A DNA stretch of 21,338 nucleotides, taken from Bacteroidetes bacterium UBA6161 (lineage in GTDB: Bacteria > Bacteroidota > Bacteroidia > NS11-12g > UBA955). Numbering within the stretch: the first letter of the stretch is position 1; every line of letters begins with the position of its first letter. The DNA is taken from contig DIUJ01000051.1 in NCBI GenBank assembly GCA_002422315.1, forward strand, positions 1 to 21,338, given 5' to 3'. Below, in pieces: positions 14,338 through 21,338 of the stretch. Position numbers and translations under genes: made by a program. The notes below the pieces were generated by a model. It had not been told where the DNA came from and did not search any database. It saw only the letters and a list, made by a program, of their open reading frames with translations.

Positions 14338-15480
14338 ATGAAACAATTTTTAAAAGAAAAATTGGAAATAGCCCGACCGCTATTCGAAAAGGGCGGAAAG
14401 TTTGAAAAGCTTCATTCAGTATATGATGGTTTTGCTACTTTCTTGTTTGTTCCCGGACATACTACCCACACTGGTGCACATATTCGCGATGGTATAGACC
14501 TGAAAAGGACTATGTTTACAGTGGTTATTTCCTTAGTACCTGCTTTGCTTTTTGGTATTTGGAATGTAGGGTACCAACATTTTTTAGCCATAGGCGAAAA
14601 AGCAGCATTTATAGATCAGTTTTTATATGGATCATTGGCAGTATTACCTATTTTGGTAGTATCTTATGCCGTAGGTCTAGGAATAGAGTTTGCCTTTGCC
14701 CAGTTCAGGGGACATGCTATCAATGAGGGCTTTCTTGTTTCAGGAATATTAATTCCCTTAATTCTACCACCTACCACTCCGCTCTGGATGGTCGCAGTAG
14801 GTACCGCATTTGCTGTTATTATTGGCAAAGAGGTGTTTGGTGGCACAGGGATGAATCTTCTTAATCCTGCACTTACAGCCCGTGTATTTTTATTTTTTGC
14901 TTACCCTGCAGCCCTTAGCGGAGATATTGTTTGGATAGCAGATAAACCAGATGCTTATTCTGGTGCTACTATGTTGGCAAATGCTGCTGCTGGTGCACCT
15001 TTAGGTTATTCTTTTTTGGATGCATTTTTGGGAATTATACCCGGCTCTATAGGCGAAACATCAACCTTAATGATTCTGATAGGTGCTATTATTTTATTTG
15101 CTACTGGGATAGGTAGTTGGAAAATAATGGTATCCGTTTTTGCGGGAGGTTGGTTCATGGGATTGCTTATGAATCTGTTGGCCGGTGACAATAGCTTTAT
15201 GGCTATGCCAGCCCATTACCACTTGGTAATCGGTGGATTTGCATTTGGAGCAGTGTTTATGGCTACAGATCCTGTATCTGCAGCACAAACAGAAAGAGGG
15301 AAGATTTTATATGGAGTTTTAATAGGTGTATTAACCGTTATGATTCGCGTATGGAACCCTGCTTACCCAGAAGGTATGATGATGGCTATACTTCTAATGA
15401 ATGTATTTGCCCCGTTAATTGATTATTTTACTATTGAAGCTAACAAAAAAAGGAGACTAAGTCGTGCAAAAAACATCTAA
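14338..15480 (+). CDS. nqrB: Na+-NQR subunit B, covalent FMN membrane subunit
   Basis: A 380-aa polytopic subunit that carries riboflavin and a covalently bound FMN and forms the main sodium path. The flavinylation motif S-G-A-T ends at Thr211 (AYSGATMLANAA). The conserved N-terminal block GHTTHTGAHIRDGIDLKRTM and the GMNLLNPALTARVFLFF stretch are present, with about ten hydrophobic helices. Length is slightly below that of the Vibrio subunit (about 410-415), the difference lying mostly at the ends. The 3' end overlaps nqrC by 17 bases. Attachment of FMN needs an ApbE-type transferase, which is not in this window. Confidence 0.97.
   Translation: MKQFLKEKLEIARPLFEKGGKFEKLHSVYDGFATFLFVPGHTTHTGAHIRDGIDLKRTMFTVVISLVPALLFGIWNVGYQHFLAIGEKAAFIDQFLYGSLAVLPILVVSYAVGLGIEFAFAQFRGHAINEGFLVSGILIPLILPPTTPLWMVAVGTAFAVIIGKEVFGGTGMNLLNPALTARVFLFFAYPAALSGDIVWIADKPDAYSGATMLANAAAGAPLGYSFLDAFLGIIPGSIGETSTLMILIGAIILFATGIGSWKIMVSVFAGGWFMGLLMNLLAGDNSFMAMPAHYHLVIGGFAFGAVFMATDPVSAAQTERGKILYGVLIGVLTVMIRVWNPAYPEGMMMAILLMNVFAPLIDYFTIEANKKRRLSRAKNI
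15450..15455 (+). promoter_or_regulatory. Strong Shine-Dalgarno deciding the nqrC start
   Basis: AAGGAG lies 8 bases before GTG 15464, inside the end of nqrB. Clear Shine-Dalgarno sites are uncommon in this phylum and absent before the neighbouring nqr genes, so it helps fix the GTG as the start. Confidence 0.65.
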
Positions 15481-16216
15481 TTCCTATATTCTGGTATTTG
15501 TAATAGTACTTGCTGTATTTTCAGCCAGTATCTTAGCTTTCGTTTCCGAAAGCCTTAGACCATTGCAGAATGCAAACATTGCATTGGAGCAAAAAAAATC
15601 AATCTTAACCACTTTCATGGGAGAAGCCGTTACCGCTAAAATGGAAAAAGACATGATTTCTTCTTCTTATGATTCCAAAGTAAAATCTGTGGTAATAGAT
15701 TTTAATGGTAAAATTTTACCAGACCTTACAGTAGAAAAAGTAAGTGTTGCCAAAGAATACAAAGAAGAATTAAAAAGCAGAAAACTTCCAGTTTACGAAA
15801 TATACGACAACAACAATCAGTTGGAGTATGTGGTACTTCCAGTTTATGGTTATGGCCTTTGGGATAATATTTGGGGTTATGTAGCATTAGAAAAAGATCT
15901 TCAAACCATCAAAGGAGTAGTTTTTGCCCACAAAGGCGAAACCCCTGGCCTTGGTTCTAGAATTGCTACAGATGACATCCAAAACAGATACATTGGCAAA
16001 AAAATCAAAGATGAGAAAGGAAGCATTGTTTCTGTAGTAATGCAAAAAGGTGAAAAAGGCGGAGGTGCTGCTAGTATAGCTGCTTTTGAATCAAACCCTT
16101 ATGAAGTGGATGGTATGTCTGGAGCAACAATTACAGGAAAAGGAGTAAATCAAATGTTGAATGACTATTTTATTTGCTACGAAAATTATTTTAAATCTAA
16201 AAACAACCCTAATTAA
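15464..16216 (+). CDS. nqrC: Na+-NQR subunit C, covalent FMN subunit
   Basis: A 250-aa subunit with one N-terminal membrane helix (about residues 7-29) and a periplasmic FMN-binding domain. Covalent FMN is expected on Thr222 in the motif S-G-A-T-I-T (VDGMSGATITGKGVNQML). The conserved GYGLWDNIWGYVALE and HKGETPGLGSRI stretches precede it. The start is GTG at 15464, chosen for its spaced AAGGAG and because it yields a short charged head before the helix. It overlaps nqrB by 17 bases and is followed by nqrD after 8 bases, so translation is probably coupled. Confidence 0.97.
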   Translation: MQKTSNSYILVFVIVLAVFSASILAFVSESLRPLQNANIALEQKKSILTTFMGEAVTAKMEKDMISSSYDSKVKSVVIDFNGKILPDLTVEKVSVAKEYKEELKSRKLPVYEIYDNNNQLEYVVLPVYGYGLWDNIWGYVALEKDLQTIKGVVFAHKGETPGLGSRIATDDIQNRYIGKKIKDEKGSIVSVVMQKGEKGGGAASIAAFESNPYEVDGMSGATITGKGVNQMLNDYFICYENYFKSKNNPN

Positions 16217-16224
16217 TTTTAACT

Positions 16225-16890
16225 ATGAGCACCTCAACAATAGAAAAACCAGCGGTTAAAGTTTCAGAACCTTTGTTTGGGAAAAAACAAAGAAAATTAA
16301 TATCAAACCCGCTAGATGGTGACAACCCAATTACCGTACAAGTATTAGGTATTTGTTCTGCATTGGCAGTTACAGTGCAAATGAAACCTGCATTGTTTAT
16401 GGCCTTGGGAGTAATGTTTGTATTAACAATGTCTAACCTTTTTATCTCATTAATGAGAAATATAATTCCATCTAGAGTAAGGATTATAGTGCAATTGGTG
16501 GTTGTTTCTACATTCGTAATTTTAGTAGACCAAATCTTTAAGGCTTATGCTTACGAAGTTTCTAAAGAACTTTCGGTTTTCGTAAACTTAATAGTAACTA
16601 ACTGTATTATTATGGGCCGTTTGGAAGCTTTTGCTATGGGCAATAAGCCTTGGCCTTCTATACTGGATGGTATAGGAAATGCTTTAGGCTACGGAGCCAT
16701 CTTAATGGTAGTTGCCTTTATTAGAGAAATCTTAGGTTCTGGTTCCATTTTTGGTTTCAAGGTATTTAACGAACTTGGAATAAACTATACTGGAAACGGA
16801 GTAATGGTTCTTCCTGTAGGCGCAAGTATCGTAATCGGTTTGGTAATTTGGGCACAGAGAGCTAGAAATGGTTACAAAGAAGAGGCTTAA
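16225..16890 (+). CDS. nqrD: Na+-NQR subunit D
   Basis: A 221-aa membrane subunit with about six helices that pairs with NqrE in the core of the pump. Cys44 (in QVLGICSALAV) and Cys127 (in VTNCIIMGRLEAFAMGN) occupy the positions of the two NqrD cysteines that, with two from NqrE, hold an intramembrane iron centre in the Vibrio enzyme. The N-terminal extension of about 15 residues before EPLFGKKQRK is poorly conserved in character. The gene follows nqrC by 8 bases and precedes nqrE by 20. It is homologous to RnfE/RsxE of Rnf complexes, but the nqrA-nqrF context identifies it as NqrD. Confidence 0.97.
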   Translation: MSTSTIEKPAVKVSEPLFGKKQRKLISNPLDGDNPITVQVLGICSALAVTVQMKPALFMALGVMFVLTMSNLFISLMRNIIPSRVRIIVQLVVVSTFVILVDQIFKAYAYEVSKELSVFVNLIVTNCIIMGRLEAFAMGNKPWPSILDGIGNALGYGAILMVVAFIREILGSGSIFGFKVFNELGINYTGNGVMVLPVGASIVIGLVIWAQRARNGYKEEA

Positions 16891-16910
16891 TTAATTTATA
16901 AAAAGAAAAA

Positions 16911-17528
16911 ATGGAAAATATTATATCAATTTTTGTCAAATCCATCTTTGTAGACAACATGATTTTTGCCTATTTCTTAGGCATGTGTTCCTACTTGGCA
17001 GTATCTAAAAAAGTAAGTACTGCTATTGGATTGGGTGTAGCTGTAACCTTTGTATTGGGAATCACAGCTCCGCTAAACTGGTTAGCATTTGAGTATTTCC
17101 TAAAACCCGGCGCAATGGCTTGGACAGGAATACCAACTCTAGCTACAGCCGATTTAGGATTTATAGGTCTTATCGTATATATTGCAGTGATTGCTTCTTT
17201 TGTACAATTACTAGAAATGATTATAGAGAAATTCTCTCCTGCTTTGTATTCTGCCCTAGGTATATTTTTGCCCCTTATAGCTGTAAACTGTGCTATCTTG
17301 GGCGGAGTATTGTTTATGGTAGCTCGTCCTTATAATCTTGCAGAAGCTACTACTTTTGGTGTAGGTTCTGGTATAGGATGGTTCTTAGCCGTAGTAGCTT
17401 TGGCAGCAATTCGTGAGAAAATGAAATATTCTGCAGTTCCTGCTCCACTTCGCGGATTGGGTATTACCTTTATCATTGTAGGATTAATGGCGTTCGGGTT
17501 TTTGAGTTTTATGGGCTTTACAATTTAA
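16911..17528 (+). CDS. nqrE: Na+-NQR subunit E
   Basis: A 205-aa membrane subunit with about six helices, homologous to NqrD in inverted topology. Cys26 (FAYFLGMCSYLAVS) and Cys127 (LIAVNCAILGGVLF) match the iron-ligand cysteines of the family. The opening IFVKSIFVDNMIFAYFLGMC is nearly diagnostic for NqrE. Together with NqrD it relays electrons between the 2Fe-2S centre of NqrF and the FMN of NqrC. It is spaced 20 bases from nqrD and 13 from nqrF. Confidence 0.97.
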   Translation: MENIISIFVKSIFVDNMIFAYFLGMCSYLAVSKKVSTAIGLGVAVTFVLGITAPLNWLAFEYFLKPGAMAWTGIPTLATADLGFIGLIVYIAVIASFVQLLEMIIEKFSPALYSALGIFLPLIAVNCAILGGVLFMVARPYNLAEATTFGVGSGIGWFLAVVALAAIREKMKYSAVPAPLRGLGITFIIVGLMAFGFLSFMGFTI

Positions 17529-17541
17529 ATAATTATTTAAA

Positions 17542-18861
17542 ATGAATATTCTATTAAGTGTGAATACACCAATTATTATCGCTAGTGCATTGGTTTTTAC
17601 ATCCATTGTATTGTTGTTGGTATTAATGTTGCAAGTCGCTGCAAAAAAATTAGTTCAACAAGGCGATGTGGAAATTAGTATCAATGGCGAAAAAACCATT
17701 AAAGTTAACGCAGGTTCTACTTTATTGAGCGTTCTTTCTGATAATAAAATTTTCCTTCCTTCCGCTTGTGGTGGTGGTGGTACTTGTGCAATGTGCAAAT
17801 GCCAAATTACTGAAGGTGGTGGAGAAATTTTGCCAACGGAAACAGGACATATTAAACGCAAAGAACAAAAAGACAACTGGCGTTTAGCTTGTCAAGTAAA
17901 AGTTAAAAATAACATGACTATTAAGGTTCCAGAAGAAATTTTTGGAATTAAAAAATGGGAGTGTGAAGTGGTATCAAACTACAACGTAGCTTCTTTTATT
18001 AAGGAGTTTGTAGTTCGTTTGCCAGAAGGCGAAACTTTACATTTTGAAGCAGGTGGATATATTCAAGTAGATGTGCCAGCTTGTGAAGTAAATTACAAGG
18101 ATATAGACATTACTTCTCACCCAAGAATGGGCAAGCCCGCAGATGAGTTTCAAGCAGAATGGGACAAATTTAAATTATGGGATTTGAAAATGAAAAATGA
18201 CGAACCCATTTTTAGAGCTTATTCTATGGCCAACCATCCTGCAGAAGGTAACATTGTAATGTTGAATATTCGTGTGGCTACTCCGCCATGGGATAGAGCA
18301 AAGAATGGTTGGATGGATGTAAATCCTGGTATCTGTTCTTCTTATGTATTTAACCAAAAGCCAGGTGACAAAGTTACTATCTCTGGCCCTTATGGAGAGT
18401 TCTTCATTAAAGAGACTAAATCAGAAATGATATATATTGGTGGAGGTGCAGGAATGGCTCCTCTTCGTTCTCACCTTTTCCACATGTTCCATACCATGAA
18501 AGAGAAAGACCGCAAAGTTTCCTTTTGGTACGGTGGTAGATCTAAGAGAGAATTGTTTTATATAGATGATTTTAGAGCTATTGAAAAAGAATTCCCTAAT
18601 TTTAAATTCCATATTGTTCTTTCAGAACCTTTACCAGAAGACAATTGGAATGCTAAGTCCTCTATGGACGATGAAGGGGATGGTTTTGTTGGGTTCGTTC
18701 ACCAAGCGCTTATAGATAATTACTTAAGCAAACACAAAAGCCCAGAAGATATTGAATACTATTTCTGCGGACCTCCTATGATGAACCAAGCAGTTCTTAA
18801 AATGGTAGACGACTTTGGTGTACCACCAGAAAACGTATCCTTTGACGATTTTGGAGGTTAA
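17542..18861 (+). CDS. nqrF: Na+-NQR subunit F, NADH-oxidising subunit
   Basis: A 439-aa subunit that takes electrons from NADH. An N-terminal membrane helix (about residues 10-32) is followed by a 2Fe-2S ferredoxin domain with C76, C82, C85 and C117, the normal CxxxxxCxxC...C spacing. The FAD site R-A-Y-S (FRAYSMANHP) and the nucleotide-binding GGGAGMAPLRSH stretch follow, and the C-terminus FCGPPMMNQAV to FDDFGG is typical. It is somewhat longer than the Vibrio protein (about 408), part of the excess being an insert around residues 190-225 (TSHPRMGKPADEFQAEWDKF). It closes the operon, with a strong terminator about 20 bases later. Confidence 0.97.
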   Translation: MNILLSVNTPIIIASALVFTSIVLLLVLMLQVAAKKLVQQGDVEISINGEKTIKVNAGSTLLSVLSDNKIFLPSACGGGGTCAMCKCQITEGGGEILPTETGHIKRKEQKDNWRLACQVKVKNNMTIKVPEEIFGIKKWECEVVSNYNVASFIKEFVVRLPEGETLHFEAGGYIQVDVPACEVNYKDIDITSHPRMGKPADEFQAEWDKFKLWDLKMKNDEPIFRAYSMANHPAEGNIVMLNIRVATPPWDRAKNGWMDVNPGICSSYVFNQKPGDKVTISGPYGEFFIKETKSEMIYIGGGAGMAPLRSHLFHMFHTMKEKDRKVSFWYGGRSKRELFYIDDFRAIEKEFPNFKFHIVLSEPLPEDNWNAKSSMDDEGDGFVGFVHQALIDNYLSKHKSPEDIEYYFCGPPMMNQAVLKMVDDFGVPPENVSFDDFGG

Positions 18862-18881
18862 TCTTACCCCATATTTATAGT

Positions 18882-18912
18882 AAAAAGGGCTGCATTTTGC
18901 AGCCCTTTTTTA
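18882..18912 (+). terminator. Rho-independent terminator of the nqr operon
   Basis: GGGCTGCA and TGCAGCCC (18887-18905) with a TTT loop, extended by A-run/T-run pairing and followed by a T-tract. It is about 20 bases after the nqrF stop. Confidence 0.95.
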
Positions 18913-18913
18913 T

Positions 18914-18944
18914 TTTGGCAAAGTCAAAGTATTCTATAATTTTG
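18914..18944 (+). promoter_or_regulatory. Promoter of the 18964-21194 gene pair
   Basis: TTTG (18914-18917), 19-base spacer, TAATTTTG (18937-18944): a full match to the phylum consensus. The predicted start near 18951 leaves a leader of about 13 bases. It abuts the T-tract of the nqr terminator. Confidence 0.85.
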
Positions 18945-18963
18945 CACATACTTAATATTCAAC

Positions 18964-19653
18964 ATGAAAAAACTAATTAGTTTATGGACCTTATTGCTTT
19001 TGTGTGTGTTTTTATACGCCCAAGAAGAAACAGATGGTCCTACCAAAGTATTGGTATTTAAGCAAGAAAAAACCACTTATCAACGAGAAGTTAAGCCTGA
19101 ATTAAATGCCGTAAAATTTGGTGTTTTTGATGCATTCTATGGCTCTTACACCCTTTTTTACGAAAGAGCTTTAAATAAAAATTTCACGATGGAAGCAGGT
19201 TTGGGTGTCACTTATAGCGATAGATTACTTGATTTGCCACCAGATGGTATTGATATAATTAGAAATTATTCTTTTATTGACCCCCGCGATTATTTTACTT
19301 TTAATTATGGCACTGCTTTTAGCTTACAAGCAAAATACTATTTAAGTGAAGTATTTGATGAGTTTTATTTTTCTGCAGGATTAAACTATAGAAAATTCGA
19401 TTGGGAATTGTATCATAATGGCGATAGAGGTGCTACTTTGCGTAAACAAGAGTCTCTTCGTTTTTCTGGTCCTCAAGTTAATGTTGGTTATGCTTGGATT
19501 TACGATTCGGGATTTTTCTTGGATGGAAACGTAGGAATTTCATTTTCAAATTACGAAACCATCCTTTATGACGCACAAAACGACCGTTTGGTTACCGATA
19601 ACTACTCCAAACCTGAATTTCGAATAGGCCTAAAAGTAGGCTTAATATTTTAA
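18964..19653 (+). CDS. Probable outer-membrane beta-barrel protein
   Basis: A 229-aa exported protein. A signal peptide (MKKLISLWTLLLLCVFLYAQ) would be cleaved near residue 20. The mature part has alternating aromatic/hydrophobic strands and turns: SYTLFYERALNKNFTMEAGLG, FSLQAKYYLS, FYFSAGLNYRKF, VNVGYAWIY, FRIGLKVGLIF. It ends in Phe, as outer-membrane barrels often do. The YERALNKNFTMEAGLG phrase recalls DUF3575-like or porin-family small barrels of Bacteroidota; I do not assign a specific family. Ligand or role is unknown. It is first of a two-gene unit with its own promoter, 14 bases before the next gene. Confidence 0.75.
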   Translation: MKKLISLWTLLLLCVFLYAQEETDGPTKVLVFKQEKTTYQREVKPELNAVKFGVFDAFYGSYTLFYERALNKNFTMEAGLGVTYSDRLLDLPPDGIDIIRNYSFIDPRDYFTFNYGTAFSLQAKYYLSEVFDEFYFSAGLNYRKFDWELYHNGDRGATLRKQESLRFSGPQVNVGYAWIYDSGFFLDGNVGISFSNYETILYDAQNDRLVTDNYSKPEFRIGLKVGLIF

Positions 19654-19667
19654 TCCATTCATCCACT

Positions 19668-21194
19668 ATGAAAATCAAAAATTTACTTACCTTATCAGCA
19701 GTTGTATTCTTCACTGCATTCAATCTTTTTTCACAAAATAAAAAAGTCAGTGTTACCCTTGGCCCTGAATTAAAACAACCTTCTAAAACTTACATAGAAA
19801 CAATGTTGGGGAATATAGAGGATAACTTTTATGTGGTACGTTCCAAAAATACCTCGCTTTTTTCTAAGAAGATAGAACTAAACTTAGAGGTCTATAACCA
19901 AAAAATGGATTTGAAAAAAACTTATCCTATTACCTTTAAGGAAGAGAAATTAAAATTACAATCTTTTGAATTACTAAAAGGCACTATCTATTGTTTTTAT
20001 ACCAAGTACGAGGAATCTGGACACAATGTATTTTATGTTTCTGAAATATCTACAACTGGTAAAGTTAGTAAACCTAAAAAAGTAGTTTCGGTAAAAGTAG
20101 AAGGAAAAAAAGACTTAAATACATTTAAGCTGAGAGTTTCTCCAGATACTTCTAAAATAATGATTGCCTCCATTCCTGACTACCAAAAGAAAGCCGATCA
20201 GTTTGTAGATATGTATTCTACGGACTTGGATTTTGAAGAAGTAGAGAAAATAACCATTGAATTTTCATACAAGAGCAAGGATTTTAGTTTTCATAGTTTT
20301 AAGGTGGACAATTTGGGAAATATGCACATTCTTGCCCAAGTAAGAAAAGCACAAAAAGCCAAAAAAGAATCTGCATTTGAATATAAAATTTTTACATATT
20401 TCGCAGAAACAGAAGAGTTCTATGACTACAATGTGGATTTTGATAAAAACTACATGTCCGAAGTAGTGCTTCGAATTGACAAAGACAACAACATAGTGTG
20501 TTCAGGGTTTTACTCCGATAACAATTCTTTTAGTACCAAAGGTATATTTTACTTAAAATTAAACACTAAAACAAAGGAAATTGAGGTTCAAAAAACAAAC
20601 GATTTTGATAAAAAATTCCTTAGTTTTTTTATGAGTGAAAAAAAGGCGAATAAAGGAAAGCCTTTATACAATATTGTAATTAGAGATTTGCTTATAAAAG
20701 AAGATGGAGGACTGTATTTTATAGCGGAAAATTATTACATAAGAGAGGTTACTAGAACAGACCAAAATGGCAGGACTACAACTACTTATTATTACCATTA
20801 TAACGACGTGATTGTAGCAGATATAGCCAAAGATGGAAAAGTAAATTGGTGGACAGTAGTACCTAAGTACCAAGTAAGTGCAAATGATGGGGGGCCATAC
20901 TCTAGTATAGCATGGGGGGTAAGTGAGAATAATTTGCATATAGTATTTAATGAAAACAAAAAAAATGCTGAAATTTTGCAGCCCGATAAAGTAAAACAAG
21001 TTAGATTTAGGAAGTCTGTTACTGTATTGGTAACTTTTGATAGCAAAGGAAAAGCTAAAAAAACAGCCCTATTCCCTGCCAAAGAAGGCAAAACACTCAC
21101 CATGCCCAAAGTGCATGTGAATTCCAGTTCCAACGAATTAATCATGTTGGCTCAAGTAGGCAAGAACTATAGGTTTGTGAAGTTGAATTTGTAG
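19668..21194 (+). CDS. Exported protein of unknown function
   Basis: A 508-aa protein with a signal peptide (about residues 1-22, ending NLFSQ) and no lipobox or further membrane segments, so periplasmic or secreted. The body is rich in Lys, Asp and aromatic residues and shows recurring strand-turn patterns (KLRVSPDTSKIMIASIPDY, FKVDNLGNMHILAQV, LRIDKDNNIVCSGFYSDN, IKEDGGLYFIAENYYIRE), suggestive of a beta-propeller-like fold. This is inference from pattern; no known motif was recognised. No C-terminal sorting domain is obvious. It is probably co-transcribed with the barrel protein 14 bases upstream, which makes a surface-associated partnership possible. Confidence 0.75.
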   Translation: MKIKNLLTLSAVVFFTAFNLFSQNKKVSVTLGPELKQPSKTYIETMLGNIEDNFYVVRSKNTSLFSKKIELNLEVYNQKMDLKKTYPITFKEEKLKLQSFELLKGTIYCFYTKYEESGHNVFYVSEISTTGKVSKPKKVVSVKVEGKKDLNTFKLRVSPDTSKIMIASIPDYQKKADQFVDMYSTDLDFEEVEKITIEFSYKSKDFSFHSFKVDNLGNMHILAQVRKAQKAKKESAFEYKIFTYFAETEEFYDYNVDFDKNYMSEVVLRIDKDNNIVCSGFYSDNNSFSTKGIFYLKLNTKTKEIEVQKTNDFDKKFLSFFMSEKKANKGKPLYNIVIRDLLIKEDGGLYFIAENYYIREVTRTDQNGRTTTTYYYHYNDVIVADIAKDGKVNWWTVVPKYQVSANDGGPYSSIAWGVSENNLHIVFNENKKNAEILQPDKVKQVRFRKSVTVLVTFDSKGKAKKTALFPAKEGKTLTMPKVHVNSSSNELIMLAQVGKNYRFVKLNL

Positions 21195-21216
21195 ATTCTT
21201 TTCGGATTGTATACTC

Positions 21217-21264
21217 AAAAGCTAGTTTTAGAAAATACTTTTATTTCTAAAACTAGCTTTTTTG
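21217..21264 (+). terminator. Strong terminator after the gene pair
   Basis: AAAAGCTAGTTTTAGAAA and TTTCTAAAACTAGCTTTT form a perfect 18-bp stem with a 9-base loop, followed by TTTTT-like sequence. It is 22 bases after the stop codon. Confidence 0.93.
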
Positions 21265-21284
21265 TTTCTAAGACAGATAAACCC

Positions 21285-21307
21285 AAAATACGCATTAGCG
21301 TATTTTT
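21285..21307. terminator. Second hairpin, possibly bidirectional
   Basis: AAAATACGC-ATTA-GCGTATTTT with T-runs on both strands. It could back up the previous terminator or serve a minus-strand gene beyond the window. The last 31 bases show nothing I can assign. Confidence 0.5.
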
Positions 21308-21338
21308 CCCTTTGGTGATGACGATAAATGTCACACTC

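Noticed and set aside
12970..18861. An Rnf/Rsx complex instead of Na+-NQR.
   Set aside because: The gene order A-B-C-D-E-F with a soluble NqrA and an NqrF carrying fused 2Fe-2S, FAD and NAD domains is specific for NQR; Rnf has different RnfB and RnfC subunits, which are absent.
21285..21338. The 3' end of a minus-strand gene at the right edge.
   Set aside because: Short open frames exist on the minus strand in the last 50 bases, but with so little sequence and no stop placed before the hairpin I cannot support a coding call.

Overview
The window comes from an AT-rich member of the Bacteroidota. The evidence is several promoters of the Bacteroidetes type (TTTG, 19 bases, TAnnTTTG), start codons mostly lacking Shine-Dalgarno sequences, and family content typical of the phylum: DUF4856 lipoprotein, imelysin-like lipoprotein, HTTM protein, TonB receptor with a carboxypeptidase-like N-terminal domain, and a Na+-NQR operon. 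I cannot name genus or species from the sequence.

Region 1 (1-1540) is repetitive and tRNA-derived. Three tandem units of 106-109 bp each carry a defective copy of the initiator tRNA, disrupted by a short GC-rich palindrome, and they lead into one intact tRNA-fMet(CAT) with a terminator. This is followed by a 465/466-bp direct tandem duplication. Each unit holds the 3' end of the tRNA, its terminator, a broken tRNA piece with the palindrome, an 85-aa GIY-YIG nuclease, and another broken tRNA piece. The last unit ends inside what looks like the remnant of a truncated minus-strand gene.

Region 2 (1592-4160, minus strand) holds three hypothetical genes separated by two copies of a conserved non-coding repeat with GTTAG/CTAAC-type ends. 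The layout resembles mobile gene cassettes, but the sites do not match the integron attC consensus well.

Region 3 (4284-10424, minus strand) is a four-gene operon for probable iron acquisition: DUF4856 lipoprotein, imelysin-like lipoprotein, HTTM membrane protein and a FecA-like TonB-dependent receptor. A good promoter and a candidate operator precede it. Divergent from it is a stand-alone VKOR-family gene (10617-11033). HTTM proteins are related to vitamin K-dependent gamma-carboxylase, so the pair suggests a possible vitamin K/quinone link.

Region 4 (11219-18912) contains selO (protein AMPylase) and then the complete nqrABCDEF operon for the sodium-pumping NADH:quinone oxidoreductase, with its own promoter and a strong terminator. 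Cofactor residues (SGAT flavin sites in NqrB and NqrC, Cys pairs in NqrD and NqrE, the 2Fe-2S cysteines and FAD/NAD motifs in NqrF) are all present.

Region 5 (18914-21264) is a two-gene unit with a promoter and terminator encoding a probable outer-membrane beta-barrel protein and a large exported protein of unknown function. The most unusual part of the window is Region 1, followed by the cassette-like Region 2.
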